From the NCBI GenBank assembly GCA_938040325.1, contig CALHXW010000077.1:1-35332 (forward strand): a stretch of 35,332 nt of DNA, written 5' to 3'. Shown piece after piece: positions 15,097-25,300 of the stretch; the first letter of the stretch is position 1; the number at the start of each line of letters is the position of its first letter. Both the position numbers and the translations under genes were made by a program. The notes under the pieces were generated by a model, which did no database searches, was not told where the DNA came from, and saw only the letters and a list, made by a program, of their open reading frames with translations. This DNA is from an uncultured bacterium (GTDB lineage: Bacteria > Myxococcota_A > UBA9042 > PHBI01).

Positions 15097-15720
15097 TTAA
15101 CCGGTCGTCATACTAGGTCGTGCTGCACAGCGCGCACGCCACGCGTGGAGATGGGTCAGCTCGCTCGGGATCTCAACCTTTGCGAAGTCAGCGAACGCGA
15201 GTCCCGCATACGCGGTGATGTCGGCCATGCTGAAGGTGTCGCCGGCGAGAAAGGGAGACTCTTTGAGCACGCTGTTGAGGTACGTCATCGTGCTGTGAGC
15301 GGTGTCGCGTTTGCGGCGGCCCCAGTCGGCGTTTTGGTTGGTCTCGAGGGCCGGTCCAAGGCCGGGCGTTGCGTGGTGAAAGTACGCGCCAACCGCATCG
15401 AGCAGGCCCGCTTCAGCACGTAGGTTCATCATGTGGGTCTTGGCGCGCTGGGTCGGCGTGTCGCCGATCAGCGACGGACCAGCGAACGCGCCGTCGATGT
15501 ACTCGGTGATGGCAGTGCACTGAGAGATGCACGTTCCGCACTCGAGCTCAACGTAGGGCACGGTCGCGTCGGGGTTCTTGGCTCGGAACGCCGCGCTGCG
15601 GTGCTCGCCGCCCATAACGTCGACAGGCACAAACTCGACCCTGTCGGTCGCCCCTTTCTCGGCCAGGGCAATTCGGACGCGAGCTGGGTTCGGGAAGCCC
15701 TCGATATCAAATACTTTCAT
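15097..15720 (-). CDS. Glutathione S-transferase family protein
   Basis: The 207-aa protein has the N-terminal thioredoxin-like domain (MKVFDIEGFPNPARVRIALAE, then the cis-Pro segment ATVPYVELECG and the Q-S-type motif CTAITEYID) and the all-helical C-terminal domain (LAGDTFSMADITAYAGLAFAD, with the N-capping D). It probably conjugates glutathione to, or reduces, electrophilic compounds in the cytoplasm. The ATG at 15720 has GGAGAG upstream. A TetR-family gene is divergent and a near-palindromic operator lies between them at 15787, so substrate-induced expression through that regulator is likely. The cupin gene downstream may be in the same response. Confidence 0.93.
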   Translation of the reverse strand: MKVFDIEGFPNPARVRIALAEKGATDRVEFVPVDVMGGEHRSAAFRAKNPDATVPYVELECGTCISQCTAITEYIDGAFAGPSLIGDTPTQRAKTHMMNLRAEAGLLDAVGAYFHHATPGLGPALETNQNADWGRRKRDTAHSTMTYLNSVLKESPFLAGDTFSMADITAYAGLAFADFAKVEIPSELTHLHAWRARCAARPSMTTG

Positions 15721-15786
15721 TGTCTCTCCAAAGGGGGGGCGCCTGTTGAGCGCGCAGGTTGTTTGCTTCGGTGGGTCAGATGTGTG

Positions 15787-15808
15787 ACCTGTCTACTAGT
15801 AGGTAGGT
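15787..15808. promoter_or_regulatory. Probable TetR-family operator between GST and TetR genes
   Basis: A perfect 10-bp palindrome, CTACTAGTAG (15793-15802), is flanked symmetrically by ACCT (15787-15790) and AGGT (15805-15808). Only the GT dinucleotides between them break the dyad. The centre is 77 bases from the GST start. Its length and position fit an operator bound by the divergent TetR protein. Confidence 0.65.
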
Positions 15809-16019
15809 TGGCTGGGTTCAAGTGGTTACGAAAAAAGAGTCGCCGACGACTCGTGGTCCGCGTCAGGTCTTTGGACGCGTGGATCCTCGGCCTCCAACGA
15901 CAGCAACTCGCGCCGGACGATCAGAACCGCGGACGCGGAGCGTCATCAAATGTCTCGCTTCCCGAACGCTGCTAAGAGACCTGTTTGCGCATCGGGACGG
16001 CCGTTCCTATAGAAGGTCT

Positions 16020-16580
16020 GTGGACACCAAGGAAAAGCTGCTGGCTTCTGCCGAAGCCAGCGCGCGCGCACACGGCTACGACGGCTTCAGCTACGCTGAT
16101 CTGGCCGCCGACGTCGGGATTCGCAAAGCCAGCATCCACCATCACTTCCCAAAGAAGCGTGACCTCGCGCTGGCACTGATCGAGCGCTACGCCGCCGCGA
16201 TTGCTGTCGAGCTGGACGCGATCGCCGACCGGGTCACGAGAGCATCCGACCAGCTTCGAGCCTACATCGCGATGTACAGAGGGGCCCTCTCGGGGGGCTC
16301 GACGCTGTGTCTGTGCGTCGCCTTCAGCCTGAGTCGCGAGTCGGTTGCCGACGACGTTGCCGCCGCCATCGACCGCTTCCGAGACCGCAGCGTCGCGTGG
16401 CTTGTCGAGGTCTTCGAGCGCGGCAAGCTCGATGGCAGCATCCACGACGTTCAGGCGCCCGCCGATGAGGCAATCACCTGCCTGGCCCTCGTCGAAGGCG
16501 CGCAGCTTGCTGCCCGCGCGGCGCTCTCACCTGACCGCTTCGACAGCGCGCTGGTGCTCATGGCGAAGCGCTTAGCGTAG
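16020..16580 (+). CDS. TetR family transcriptional regulator
   Basis: The product is about 186 aa from a GTG at 16020 (VDTKEKLLASAEASARAHGY), with AGAAGG just upstream. The frame is open further 5' but that extension is Arg/Pro-rich and does not look like the family. The helix-turn-helix is clear: FSYADLAADVGIRKASIHHHFPKKRDLALAL. The ligand domain contains the GSTLCLCVAFSLSRES segment common in this group. It most likely represses the divergent glutathione S-transferase gene and itself through the dyad at 15787-15808. The inducer is unknown, probably an electrophile or quinone-like compound given the target. Confidence 0.9.
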   Translation: MDTKEKLLASAEASARAHGYDGFSYADLAADVGIRKASIHHHFPKKRDLALALIERYAAAIAVELDAIADRVTRASDQLRAYIAMYRGALSGGSTLCLCVAFSLSRESVADDVAAAIDRFRDRSVAWLVEVFERGKLDGSIHDVQAPADEAITCLALVEGAQLAARAALSPDRFDSALVLMAKRLA

Positions 16581-16645
16581 CGAGCAGAGCTGTCGGGCCG
16601 TCAGTGATGCCCCTTTGACCGGGCCACGCGCTCGTCACTAGGCGC

Positions 16646-17821
16646 TCAGTCGATGGCGAACGTCACGCGGCTCTTGTTGAGGCGCTCGATGAGCGGCTGG
16701 CCAAGAGCAAACGCTGGCGTCAGCACGCCACCGGGTCCTGTCGTCGTGGCCAAGCACATCGCGCTCTCGGCGAGCATCGCGGCGGTTGCGCCATAGCCAG
16801 GGTCCATGCTGCCAACGACGGTGGCGCTGAGCGCTTGGGACGCCACGCCGCCAGCCCGATGGCCAAAGAGCCGAATCTTGAAGAAGCCTGCCTCTCGCGC
16901 TGCGGCGGTCGGGCCTTCGCCCTGATCGGGTAGAAAGCGTGCCGCCAGCTTCCGTACGTGGCCAGCCTGCAGCGCGACCATCCCGGCCATCGCGCCGCCG
17001 GCGATAGCGACCGCCTTGGCCCTGCCTGCAAGCCCAGGGCCTGTGCGCATCGACTCCTGGTAGCCAAAGGTGCCGAAGCGCTCGAGGAGGTGTTGGCTGC
17101 GGCGCACGATACGCTCGTTGATGCCGGCCATCAGAAAAGGAGCCGTCCACGCCTTCGCAGCCTTGCTGTAGCGCGCCGAGCGCTGCTCACCCCCGTCGGG
17201 ACCGCGCATGCCGCCGGCCAGGCTGTAGGGATCGCCAAGGACCTTGCGGACCGCTTTTGAGCTGGCTTCTTCCATGACCTGCAGCATCGAGGCAACCGTG
17301 CCGCCTGACACGCCCCCACTCGCGCCGAGCACGACCATCTCGACACGCTCGAAGGGCGCGCCAAAGCGCTCGATTGCGGCCTCCTGCAGCATCAGGGTCC
17401 CAAGATCGGAGGGCACGGAGTCAAAGCCGCATGCATGAACGATCCGCGCGCCAGACGTGCCCGCGGCCGTGTGGTGGGCGTCGATCATACGCCGCACCCA
17501 CTGGGGCTCACCCGTGAGGTCGCAGGTGTGGGTGCCCGCTGCGACAGCCGCCGCCACCAGCTCGCTTCCGAAGCGGGCATAGGGGCCGACCGTGGTCGCG
17601 ATGACGCGGGTTTGGGCCGCGAGCGCATCGAGAGAGGCTCGGTCGTTGCTGTCGGCGACGAGGCACGGCACGTCAAGGCCAAGCTCGGTCGCGACCGCGT
17701 CTAGCTTGGCCTGGTTTCGTCCGGCGATGCCCCAGCGAATGTCGCCTGCGTGGTCGCGGAGGTACTCCGCAACAAGCCGGCCCGTGAATCCGGTCGCTCC
17801 GAAGACGATGACGTCCAACAT
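16646..17821 (-). CDS. Saccharopine dehydrogenase-like oxidoreductase (trans-acting enoyl reductase type)
   Basis: The 391-aa protein opens with an NAD(P)-binding Rossmann motif, [17 protein letters not shown], followed by [15 protein letters not shown] and, later, [20 protein letters not shown] and the diagnostic YxDLTGE-like [30 protein letters not shown] is also typical. This group includes mycobacterial-type trans-acting enoyl reductases and saccharopine-dehydrogenase-like proteins; length is normal. It is probably cytoplasmic or membrane-associated and acts on lipid intermediates, but the substrate is not known. A purine-rich site (GGAGGCAAGGA) precedes ATG 17821. It is divergent from the acyltransferase gene, which could also act on lipids. 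Confidence 0.9.
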   Translation of the reverse strand: MLDVIVFGATGFTGRLVAEYLRDHAGDIRWGIAGRNQAKLDAVATELGLDVPCLVADSNDRASLDALAAQTRVIATTVGPYARFGSELVAAAVAAGTHTCDLTGEPQWVRRMIDAHHTAAGTSGARIVHACGFDSVPSDLGTLMLQEAAIERFGAPFERVEMVVLGASGGVSGGTVASMLQVMEEASSKAVRKVLGDPYSLAGGMRGPDGGEQRSARYSKAAKAWTAPFLMAGINERIVRRSQHLLERFGTFGYQESMRTGPGLAGRAKAVAIAGGAMAGMVALQAGHVRKLAARFLPDQGEGPTAAAREAGFFKIRLFGHRAGGVASQALSATVVGSMDPGYGATAAMLAESAMCLATTTGPGGVLTPAFALGQPLIERLNKSRVTFAID

Positions 17822-17980
17822 TCCTTGCCTCCGCTTGGTGAGTTGGAGGCAACGCTAACACCGAACCAGAGGTGGGTCGCCCGCTTTGCCTCTTCGACGG
17901 CGCCGCTCGCGGGTGGTAGCGTTTGCTTGGGCCTTGGCGTGTCGCCCAGGCTTCAACGATCGGATCTTGGAGGGGTACTC

Positions 17981-18658
17981 GTGACCACAGCTCTTGGACG
18001 CGCAGCGAACTTCGCCGAAGGCCTGCTGCATCGCTCGACGCTCGCCAAGAAGCTCCCCGTGGGTGTCGTCAACGCGACGGCCCGCGCCATCGGCGGCGTC
18101 TCGGGCACGCTCGGTCAGACGCGCAGCCGTCAGGCAGAGGCCCGTGCCCGCGGCGTGCTGCTCGGCGCTCGCTTCGACGCCGAGCGACTCGTCATGTTTC
18201 GGGATGTGATCATCGACGGTGACAAGGTCAGCCTGGCTGACAACGTCACGCTCTATGGGGGCGTCGCCCTCTACGCCAACGGTCCACAGGCGGGCGTCTC
18301 CATCGGTGCAGAGACCCACCTCGGGCAGCAATCGATGGTCTTCGGCGAAGGCGGCGTCACGATTGGCTCTGGGTGCGCTATTGCGGCTCGCGTCCTGATC
18401 TACAGCAGCACCAACCGCATGGACATCGATCCGCGGGCGCGGATCATCGATCAGGGCGCCCGTCTAGCCCCGGTCGCTATCGGCGATGACGTCTGGATCG
18501 GCGCCGCTGCCGTCATCCTTCCCGGGGTCACCATTGGCTCCCATGCGGTGATCGCCGCCGGCGCGGTGGTCCGTCAGGACGTCGAGCCCTGGAAGGTCGT
18601 CGGCGGTGTGCCGGCGAGAGTGATCAAAGACCGGCGCGGTGCCGACGCTGGGGCGTAG
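17981..18658 (+). CDS. Left-handed beta-helix (hexapeptide) acyltransferase
   Basis: The product is about 225 aa from a GTG at 17981, chosen because GGAGGGG (17969-17975) lies 5 bases before it; the long upstream extension is shadow sequence. The C-terminal half has the hexapeptide pattern ([33 protein letters not shown]) and ends with [34 protein letters not shown] and the family-typical [15 protein letters not shown]. These trimeric enzymes transfer acetyl or other acyl groups to sugars or small molecules. The N-terminal 70 residues are helical and could be membrane-associated. The acceptor is unknown. Confidence 0.9.
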   Translation: MTTALGRAANFAEGLLHRSTLAKKLPVGVVNATARAIGGVSGTLGQTRSRQAEARARGVLLGARFDAERLVMFRDVIIDGDKVSLADNVTLYGGVALYANGPQAGVSIGAETHLGQQSMVFGEGGVTIGSGCAIAARVLIYSSTNRMDIDPRARIIDQGARLAPVAIGDDVWIGAAAVILPGVTIGSHAVIAAGAVVRQDVEPWKVVGGVPARVIKDRRGADAGA

Positions 18659-18669
18659 TCCACCGGTGC

Positions 18670-19605
18670 TCAGCCTGCGCACGCAACACTCAGGGCATGG
18701 TCGCGAAATCGCTCCGCTCGAGCCCGCATCCGAGCCTCGACGTCCGCAGCCAGCCCCCAAGTAGCCATCGCAGAGAGCGCCGCAGTGCTGACGTAGACGT
18801 CCCATGCTGCGAGCCGTTGGTCATCGAAGCGGCGTGCTGTCTCAAGCCGGTAGCGCGTCGTGAAGCGTTCCATCAGCTCGCTTCCATAGGCGCACACGAC
18901 CTCCAGGCGGCTACCGGCAAGGTCCGACAGCGGGTCGCCGACCGCCGCGTCTTCCCAGTCAATGACCGCTCGTAGGGCGCCGTCTTGCCACAGCACATTG
19001 CCCGGCCACAGGTCGCCGTGCAGCAGCGCGGGTCGAGGCTCCTCAGTGTGCCGAGCGAGGGCTGCCAAGCGCGCAGACTGACGCGGCTGCAGGGCGGGGC
19101 AGGGCGCGACGGCCAGCGGCCACGGGGAGACACGCCGCTCGAGGTTGTTGGGAAGCTCGAGCTCAGCGGGATCAAGCCGATGCAGACGGCCGAGAAACGC
19201 CGCCATTTGGTCGACGGCATCTTCGGGGTTCGCTGGCGTGGTGGTGCCCTCGACGAAGGGCAACACGAGGTAGGGGCGGTCGAAGATCGTGCACGTCATG
19301 TCGAGCAGCAGAGGCTTGGGAACCGCAAACCCTGCGGTCGCAAGAAGCGTGAGGACCTGATGCTCTGAGGCTGCCCCAATGCCGCCGCCGATAGGCCCGG
19401 CGGCGAGCTCGGATCCACCCGGGCAGCGCCACACGACCCACCTACTCGCTCCACCATCGGTCGCAAGCAGCAGCCGCTCTACGCCTGCAGAGACGCCGCC
19501 CAGCAGCGGCTCATGGCGCAGGAGCTGGCTGCCGAGTCGCTGGGCCACCTGTCGAAAGCGCGCCGTCCGTGACCCGGCGGCAGACGCGTCCGAGCTCGGC
19601 GTCAC
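18670..19605 (-). CDS. Aminoglycoside-phosphotransferase-family kinase
   Basis: The product is about 311 aa from a GTG at 19605 with GAGG five bases upstream, 8 bases after the upstream gene ends; a TTG at 19644 is the alternative. The kinase core is clear: HGDLWPGNVLW (catalytic Asp near residue 198) and AVIDWEDAAVGDPLSDLA (metal-binding Asp near 216), preceded by YLVLPFVEGTTTP and LGRLHRLDP. Members phosphorylate small molecules, including antibiotics, choline and sugars. Without a resistance context the substrate cannot be named, and resistance should not be assumed. It probably forms an operon with the membrane protein upstream. Confidence 0.88.
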   Translation of the reverse strand: MTPSSDASAAGSRTARFRQVAQRLGSQLLRHEPLLGGVSAGVERLLLATDGGASRWVVWRCPGGSELAAGPIGGGIGAASEHQVLTLLATAGFAVPKPLLLDMTCTIFDRPYLVLPFVEGTTTPANPEDAVDQMAAFLGRLHRLDPAELELPNNLERRVSPWPLAVAPCPALQPRQSARLAALARHTEEPRPALLHGDLWPGNVLWQDGALRAVIDWEDAAVGDPLSDLAGSRLEVVCAYGSELMERFTTRYRLETARRFDDQRLAAWDVYVSTAALSAMATWGLAADVEARMRARAERFRDHALSVACAG

Positions 19606-19612
19606 AGCGGCC

Positions 19613-20242
19613 TCACCGTCGGGCCCGCGAGCCGATGAGGACAACGCCGGTGGCTAGCCAGCTGAGGCCTAGCACGCCTGCGCTGCCGAGAGAGATCAGC
19701 ATCACGAGGTCGGCGAGCGGCGAGCCAGGCGCTACGAGGCCGAGGCCGGTGATGAGCTCGGCCACCGCGAAGGTGCCGCCTGCCAGGGCGATGCTGACGC
19801 CCGCTGAGGTGGCGACCCGCGGAAGCCGCGAGTCGGAGGCGAAGCTCAGCAGGGTCAAGCCGGCATGGATCGACGCCACTGCCAGGGTCCCTGCGACCGC
19901 GACACCAACCGTGCGGGTCTCTTCCTCATGCACGAAGAGCAAGGCCGCGCCATAGATGCCGAGCAACGCCGCAGCGCCAAGACACCACAGCGTCGCCGGT
20001 TGGCCGAAGCGTCCGATCCGTTCGTTGGCGGCGGCGAGTCCACTGCCAGCTCCGCCAATAGCGGTGGCGCCCACAAGCAGCAGCGCTAGCCGGCCTTCGG
20101 GGGCGAGGAGATCCGGTGCGGTCCAAGCCAAGACGACACCCGCACAGAGCCACCCCCCGAACACCAGCGCGCCGAGGCCACCCGCAGCGAGTGCTCGCCG
20201 TGCAGCGCGTTTGCTAGTCGTTCGGATCGCGGGTCGGCCCAT
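19613..20242 (-). CDS. Multi-pass integral membrane protein of unknown function
   Basis: The 209-aa protein starts at ATG 20242 (MGRPAIRTTSKRAARRALAA) with a basic N-terminus, then about six hydrophobic segments, including LGALVFGGWLCAGVVLAW, LALLLVGATAIGGAG, LWCLGAAALLGIYGAALLF and a C-terminal SLGSAGVLGLSWLATGVVL. I recognise no family motif and no catalytic residues. It lies directly upstream of the APH-type kinase with 7 bases between stop and start, which suggests co-transcription. The intergenic DNA upstream contains the palindromic MITE-like element. Confidence 0.75.
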   Translation of the reverse strand: MGRPAIRTTSKRAARRALAAGGLGALVFGGWLCAGVVLAWTAPDLLAPEGRLALLLVGATAIGGAGSGLAAANERIGRFGQPATLWCLGAAALLGIYGAALLFVHEEETRTVGVAVAGTLAVASIHAGLTLLSFASDSRLPRVATSAGVSIALAGGTFAVAELITGLGLVAPGSPLADLVMLISLGSAGVLGLSWLATGVVLIGSRARR

Positions 20243-20365
20243 GGCCAAGTCGTGACATGTTGCCCAAAGAGCCGACAAGCGAAAACCCAGGTGGGTGCTC
20301 GCGATGCTCGCTTTCACCTCATTGGCGCTGCGCGTTTGTGCCTATGACGGCACGCGGCGCAGAGG

Positions 20366-20405
20366 TCTAGTCCCAAAACAAGCGCAGCGATTGTTTGCGT
20401 CTAGT
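20366..20405. repeat. Minimal copy of the palindromic element (ends only)
   Basis: TCTAGTCCCAAAACAAGCGC (20366-20385) is repeated exactly at 20400-20419, where the full element begins. Between them AGCGATTGTTTGCG resembles the opposite end, so this looks like an internally deleted copy: left end, right end, then the TCTAGT flank. Confidence 0.55.
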
Positions 20406-20576
20406 CCCAAAACAAGCGCTCTTTCCGGCTGCGGCTTCCGCGATGCTCTCGCCAGCAGCGTCGGTTCGCTCGCTGCGCTCACCCGAACTCGACGATGCTC
20501 GCATCGCCTTCGTCCAGCGGACGCCGCTGGCAAGCACATCGCGTTCGCCTCGCTCGAAAATAGCGCTTGTTTTGGG
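20406..20576. mobile_element. MITE-like palindromic element with 15-bp terminal inverted repeats
   Basis: The ends CCCAAAACAAGCGCT (20406-20420) and AGCGCTTGTTTTGGG (20562-20576) are perfect inverted repeats, flanked on both sides by TCTAGT, a likely target duplication. The interior also pairs: 20439-20462 against 20520-20543 matches at 20 of 24 positions, so most of the 171 bases could fold into a long hairpin. No transposase is encoded. The right flank overlaps the stop codon of the radical SAM gene, so it might also act as a 3' end for that message. A partial copy lies at 34030-34086. Confidence 0.7.
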
Positions 20577-20577
20577 T

Positions 20578-22350
20578 CTAGTCCGCCGCGGGCGGTTGGA
20601 ACTCATCGGTACCGTAGAGTCGCACGTAGTCGGCATAGAACTCGCCACAGCAGCGATGGCTGAGCGAACAGTTAGAGACATGCTCGCAGGGGTGGGTGGC
20701 GGCGATGAAGAGGCCACCCTCGTCGTCTTCCCCCTCGTCCACATCGGTCGTCGACCGGGTCCCCGTCAGTGGGCTCGGGCGGTGGCCGCCCGGTGGGCCG
20801 AGCGCGACCAGCTCAGGCGCTTGGGCGGCGATGATGCACGGGTGGGGCAGTGCGTCTAGGACGAGCTGGGTCAGTCGATGAGAGCGGGCCTCGCTGAGCG
20901 TGTCGCGCGCCCTGAGCAGCCAGCCCATCAGCGCACTCTCGCGAACGGCGACCTGGCTGTAGGCATCGACAACCGTTCGCCGCATCGGGTAGGCCAGCCG
21001 AGCGCCCAGCGGCAGCTCAAGCTCGTCGGCGAGCCGCTGAAGCTCTGCAAGTCCGTGAAGGTTGCCCGCGGTGACGACGGTCGCGAGGTGGAGCTGAGTC
21101 TCTTTCCCGGGCGCTTTGGCCGCTCGGAGGTTGGCGATGCCCGTCAGCACGCGCCCGAAGCTGCCGGCGCTGCCCGTGACGCCGTCGTGCACCTCAGCGC
21201 TTGCGCCATAGAGCGGGATGTAGACCCGTGTCTGTCGTGGCGCCGCCTGCACAAAAGCGGCCGCGAAACTGGCGTCTGCGAAACGCCCGGCGGGCGAGTA
21301 GACGTGCATGGAGTCAAAGCCGAGCTCATCGATGGTGCGCACCGTGTCGAGCACGCGGCTGAAGGTCAGCGGGTCGATACCGTTGAGCCGGACATGCTTG
21401 GCGCCGTTGTCGCGGGCCGTCTGTAAGAAGCGACGGTAGGTGTTGAGCCCAGCGGTGCCACGATCGGTTGGTTGGAGGTAGGTCTTGATGGTGCAGAACG
21501 TGCACGACTGACCGCACTCGGTGTCGATCACGAGGTTCGCCCACTGCGTCGGTGCGTTGGGTCGCTCGCTCAGACCGGTCTCGTCGCCCTCGGGCGGGGC
21601 GGCCAGCAAGGCGAACGTCGGGCCTTGTTTGCGCGCCAGCAGGACGAGCAGCCAGGAGGTGATCAGGGCGACATGGGCCGGCACGTTGCCACCAGCGAGC
21701 CGGGCGTCCACGAGTGACACGGCGAGGGCGCCCGCGACCCCGAACGTAGGCAGCGCGGTGTCTTGCTCGGTCACCAGGAGCGGGACGGCGTCGCCGTCAC
21801 GCGCCAGGGTGAGCGCGATGACCGGCCGGCCTTCGACGTTGCGGGCGTGCAGGGGGGCTTGAAGCTGCCAGCCCGCGAACGCAGGGCCACCGACCGTCAG
21901 CTCGGGAGCGAGCCACGCGCTCACCCCGCTCGCGGTGAGCTCAAGCGTGTGCGTCGGCGCGACGTCGGCGACAGCGGCGAAGGCGTCGCCGGCGACACCG
22001 CTCAGCCGCACGCGGCGATGGGGCAATAGGCCGGCCTCTGAGGCGGTCTCTTGGTCGAGGGCGCGGCCGAAGCGCCGGCAGAGATCTGCTGCGGCTTGCC
22101 GCTCGATGCCGACACACTCGCGATAGCCGATGTTGCCGAGGGAGGTCGTCGCCAGTGGGCGCGGCCCGTGCGGTCTCGGCTCGGTCAGTCCCACGTCGAT
22201 GGTCTGGCCCGTCCCTGACGTCAGGCGCAGCCGAAGCAGACCACGGACGTCCATGCGGACCCGGTCGACAGCACAGCCCACCGCACTGGCTGCGCGAACA
22301 AGGCTCGGCCACGGACGCATCTCGGGGGCGTTTGGATCGCGATCAGGCAT
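20578..22350 (-). CDS. Radical SAM protein with cysteine-rich C-terminus, coupled to the TPR gene
   Basis: The product is 590 aa from ATG 22350, which overlaps the stop of the TPR gene by 8 bases. Residues 1-265 form an uncharacterised N-terminal domain. The radical SAM core follows: C279-x3-C283-x2-C286 (ECGQSCTFCTIKTYLQP) binds the 4Fe-4S cluster, KHVRLNGIDPLTF takes the place of the GGEP region, and YIPLYGASAEVHDGVTGSAGSF is a later core strand region. The C-terminus has C555, C561 and C567/C568 (CEHVSNCSLSHRCCGEFYADY), suggesting an extra iron-sulfur cluster as in peptide- or protein-modifying members. The substrate is unknown; the coupled TPR protein is the obvious partner. Its stop overlaps the edge of the MITE-like element. 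Confidence 0.88.
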   Translation of the reverse strand: MPDRDPNAPEMRPWPSLVRAASAVGCAVDRVRMDVRGLLRLRLTSGTGQTIDVGLTEPRPHGPRPLATTSLGNIGYRECVGIERQAAADLCRRFGRALDQETASEAGLLPHRRVRLSGVAGDAFAAVADVAPTHTLELTASGVSAWLAPELTVGGPAFAGWQLQAPLHARNVEGRPVIALTLARDGDAVPLLVTEQDTALPTFGVAGALAVSLVDARLAGGNVPAHVALITSWLLVLLARKQGPTFALLAAPPEGDETGLSERPNAPTQWANLVIDTECGQSCTFCTIKTYLQPTDRGTAGLNTYRRFLQTARDNGAKHVRLNGIDPLTFSRVLDTVRTIDELGFDSMHVYSPAGRFADASFAAAFVQAAPRQTRVYIPLYGASAEVHDGVTGSAGSFGRVLTGIANLRAAKAPGKETQLHLATVVTAGNLHGLAELQRLADELELPLGARLAYPMRRTVVDAYSQVAVRESALMGWLLRARDTLSEARSHRLTQLVLDALPHPCIIAAQAPELVALGPPGGHRPSPLTGTRSTTDVDEGEDDEGGLFIAATHPCEHVSNCSLSHRCCGEFYADYVRLYGTDEFQPPAAD

Positions 22351-25300
22351 CCACGGTCGCTCCCGCAGCCGATGTTTCGGGGCGGACCTCAAGCTCAAGC
22401 CAGGTGGCCGCGTCTGCCGGCCCTTGTCCCTCGAGCGCGGCATCGGGGCCCAGCAAGAGCACGTCGCCAGGCCTGACGACAAGCGTCGCCGGGCTCCACG
22501 GGCCAGGAGCATCTGTCGCCCACGAGAGCTGGCCTGTGAACGGCTGAAGGGCAACCAAGACCGTGGGTGCCGCGGCTGCACGCAGGGGCCACGGAGCGGT
22601 CAGCGGCTTCGGATGCACCGTGCGCCTAGGACCCGAGATTGTGTCGACGGACACAATGGTACGCTGCAGCCGCTCGGCGAGATGGAGCATCGGCATCATG
22701 GGCAGCCGGATCCCTGCTCTTGCCCCATGTCTCCACCGCCGAAGCCGTCCGTCGCTGATCGCATTGGGCAGTTGGATCCAGCCGTGCGTCTCGTAGCGCG
22801 CCAACAGCTCTGGGTCGCGCCGCCAGTCGACGAGAGGCTCGCCGGCTCGCCGGTTGCTGTCCTGGCCTGGCACCCAGCATGGCGCACTACGCGAGGGGGC
22901 GGCACTCGCGTGCCGGAGGACATCGGCCGCTGCGCGCCGAAACGCGTCCGGGCGTGGCAGCAGGTGGAGGCCATTGTCGTCGAGGATCGTGATGAGCCGC
23001 GAGGCGCGGTTTCCGGCGAGCAGCGCCAAGGCATTGTTGAGGCGTTCGCGGACCGTGCGATGGCTGTCCGTGCGGGCAGCGAGCGCAGGGCACCGGGTCG
23101 TCAGCTCGGCCAGGCACGTCTCTGCCAGCGCAGGCTCGCCGAGGTCCAGCGCCACAAGTCCGCGCTCGACCCAGGCGCCGATCCGCGCCGGAACTTCGTC
23201 GGTGGCCGTGGCGAAGTGAGTGGCCGCCTGCGGCAGGTCGCCGCGGAGCTTGGCGAGAATGCCGAGGTAGACCGGCGTCGTCGCGCGGGCAACGGGGGTG
23301 TAGATGGCGTTGAGCCGGTCGAAGGCGGCCTGCGCGGCGTCGACCTGGCCGCGCATCAGGTGGGCCGCGGCCGTTCCAACGTAGCCCCAGCGACAGTCGC
23401 GCACCGCCAGCGCCCGCTCAAAGCAGGACTGGGCCTCGTCATAGCGGCCTGCCCAGAGCATCAGCTCGCCGCGAAACGTCCACGGGTGCGGCGACGCGGG
23501 AAAGCGAAGGCTCAGCGCATCGTAGCGCGCCAGCAGCGCATCCACAGGCGCCGTCGCCAGCTCTCGCTGGAGGTCACCAGCGAGCTGGCGGCAGTGGGCA
23601 GGCGCGTCGAGCGGGCCGAGTGTTCCGTCAGCAGACAAGCCGATCGGCCAGCCGCTGCGGTTGCCGCCCAGCAACGCATGAAGCTCCGCGAGTGGGGCGC
23701 TCCACTGCTCGCTCGGTCCCGTGCTCAGCGTGCTGGCAACGACCCCGGACACCTGGCTCAGCTCGTCGGTAAACAGGCCGTCGACGGCGCCGCCGAAGAG
23801 CTCCTCACTGGCCTCGTCGCCGAGGGCGTCCTGCTGTTCGGCCGCATAGGCAAGGCCCATGACCAGGCGTGCTGGCCAGTGGTTGAGTCGCTGCCCGGCG
23901 CGGTCAGCAAGCTCGCAGGCTTCGGCGTGGCGTCCCTCGATATGGGCGATCTCGGCGGCCCAGGTGAGCACCTCCGCGTCGTCATCAGCGATGTTGACGA
24001 GCTCGGCAACGCGTCGCTGTGCGTCACTGAGGTCGCGCTTCATGACCGCGATTCCGAGCGCTACTCGGCGCTCAGCCAGCGTGTCGGTCGCGCCTTCTGC
24101 GGCGTCGAGCTGACCTTCCCAGAGGGCCATCCGGCGGAGCCACACCCGAGCGTGGCGTCGCAGCTCGGGCGACTGCTCGACCCCCTGCAGCCAGCGTCTT
24201 GCCAGGTCAGGGCGGCTCGCGACGATCAACGCGCCCGGCCAGCCAGAGGCGTCGTCGAGCAGCTCGTCCGTTGGCGGGGCCGCCGCCAGCTTCGGTCCAG
24301 CCACGATCGCATCGCCTGCGGCAAAGACCGCGCGCCGGACGGCCGACCACTGGGCATCGGCGGTGTCTACGTGGATCGCTTGGAGGGCGCAGCCATAGGC
24401 GCCACGGGCAGAGAGAATGGCGGCCAGCACGCCCGGTGGGGTTGCGGGGTCGCGCACGAGGCGGTCTTCGCAGGCCGACACCCGCTCGACGTCGCCCTGG
24501 CTGCCCGCTTCGAGGGCCGCGAAGACGACCCACCCAAGCGGCGCGCGCTCAGGGTCGAACGCGCCGTCCGCGAGGGCGCGCGCCATCTGGAAGTCGCCGC
24601 GCGCGAGGGCCTGAAGACCGCGCTGGGCTCTCGACTCGGGCGAGCTTGCCGCCGTCTGCCCAAACGCAACGGCGATCAAGCGCTGCGGCACGGCTCCGTC
24701 GACGCACACGGCGAGCAGGTCGGCTGCGTCGTGCCATCGCCGGGCGACGTCGGCGGCGATGGCGGCCGCCAGGCGAGGGTCTGCGAGCTCCCCACGGACG
24801 TAGCTCACCCAGAGCCGACCAAGCTTCGCCACGCCACGGCCGTCGATGTGGAGCGTGATGCCAACCGTCCGGCCACCGCGAAAACCAAGCTGGGCGGTGA
24901 TCTTCTGGCCCGACCGGACCATGGAGCCAAGCCGGTAGCGCGGGGCAAGGGCTTGAGCGAGCTTAGGTCGTAGTGACTCGAGCAGGCGCTCGGCTGGCAG
25001 CGTGTCCTCGAACGCTGTGAGGGCACGGATCCGCGCCCTCACGTCTGGCGGTGTCCACGGGCTTGCCGCTAACGCGTTGAGCGCTCGGTCTTGGGTCGAC
25101 CACCCCAGCACGTGCCACACCCGCGCCAGGACGAAACGCTGTCGAGCGGTCAAGCCCTCTTCAGGCGGCGGACGAAGCGGCGGTTGGGGAGCGGTCGACG
25201 GTTTGGCAGCCTCAAGACGCGCAGACAACGCCGCGCGGCTCGCTGCAGAGGCGACACCGCCGATGAGTGCGCAGACCTGGGCCAACGGGCCCCCATCGTC

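Noticed and set aside
18670..19605. APH-type kinase as an antibiotic resistance gene
   Set aside because: The family is broad and the context is not a resistance cassette; no feature points to an aminoglycoside substrate.
22130..24973. 947-aa plus-strand open frame opposite the TPR gene
   Set aside because: It is antisense to a gene with clear TPR and paralogue evidence. Long antisense frames are expected at this G+C content, and the product is Arg-rich without motifs.
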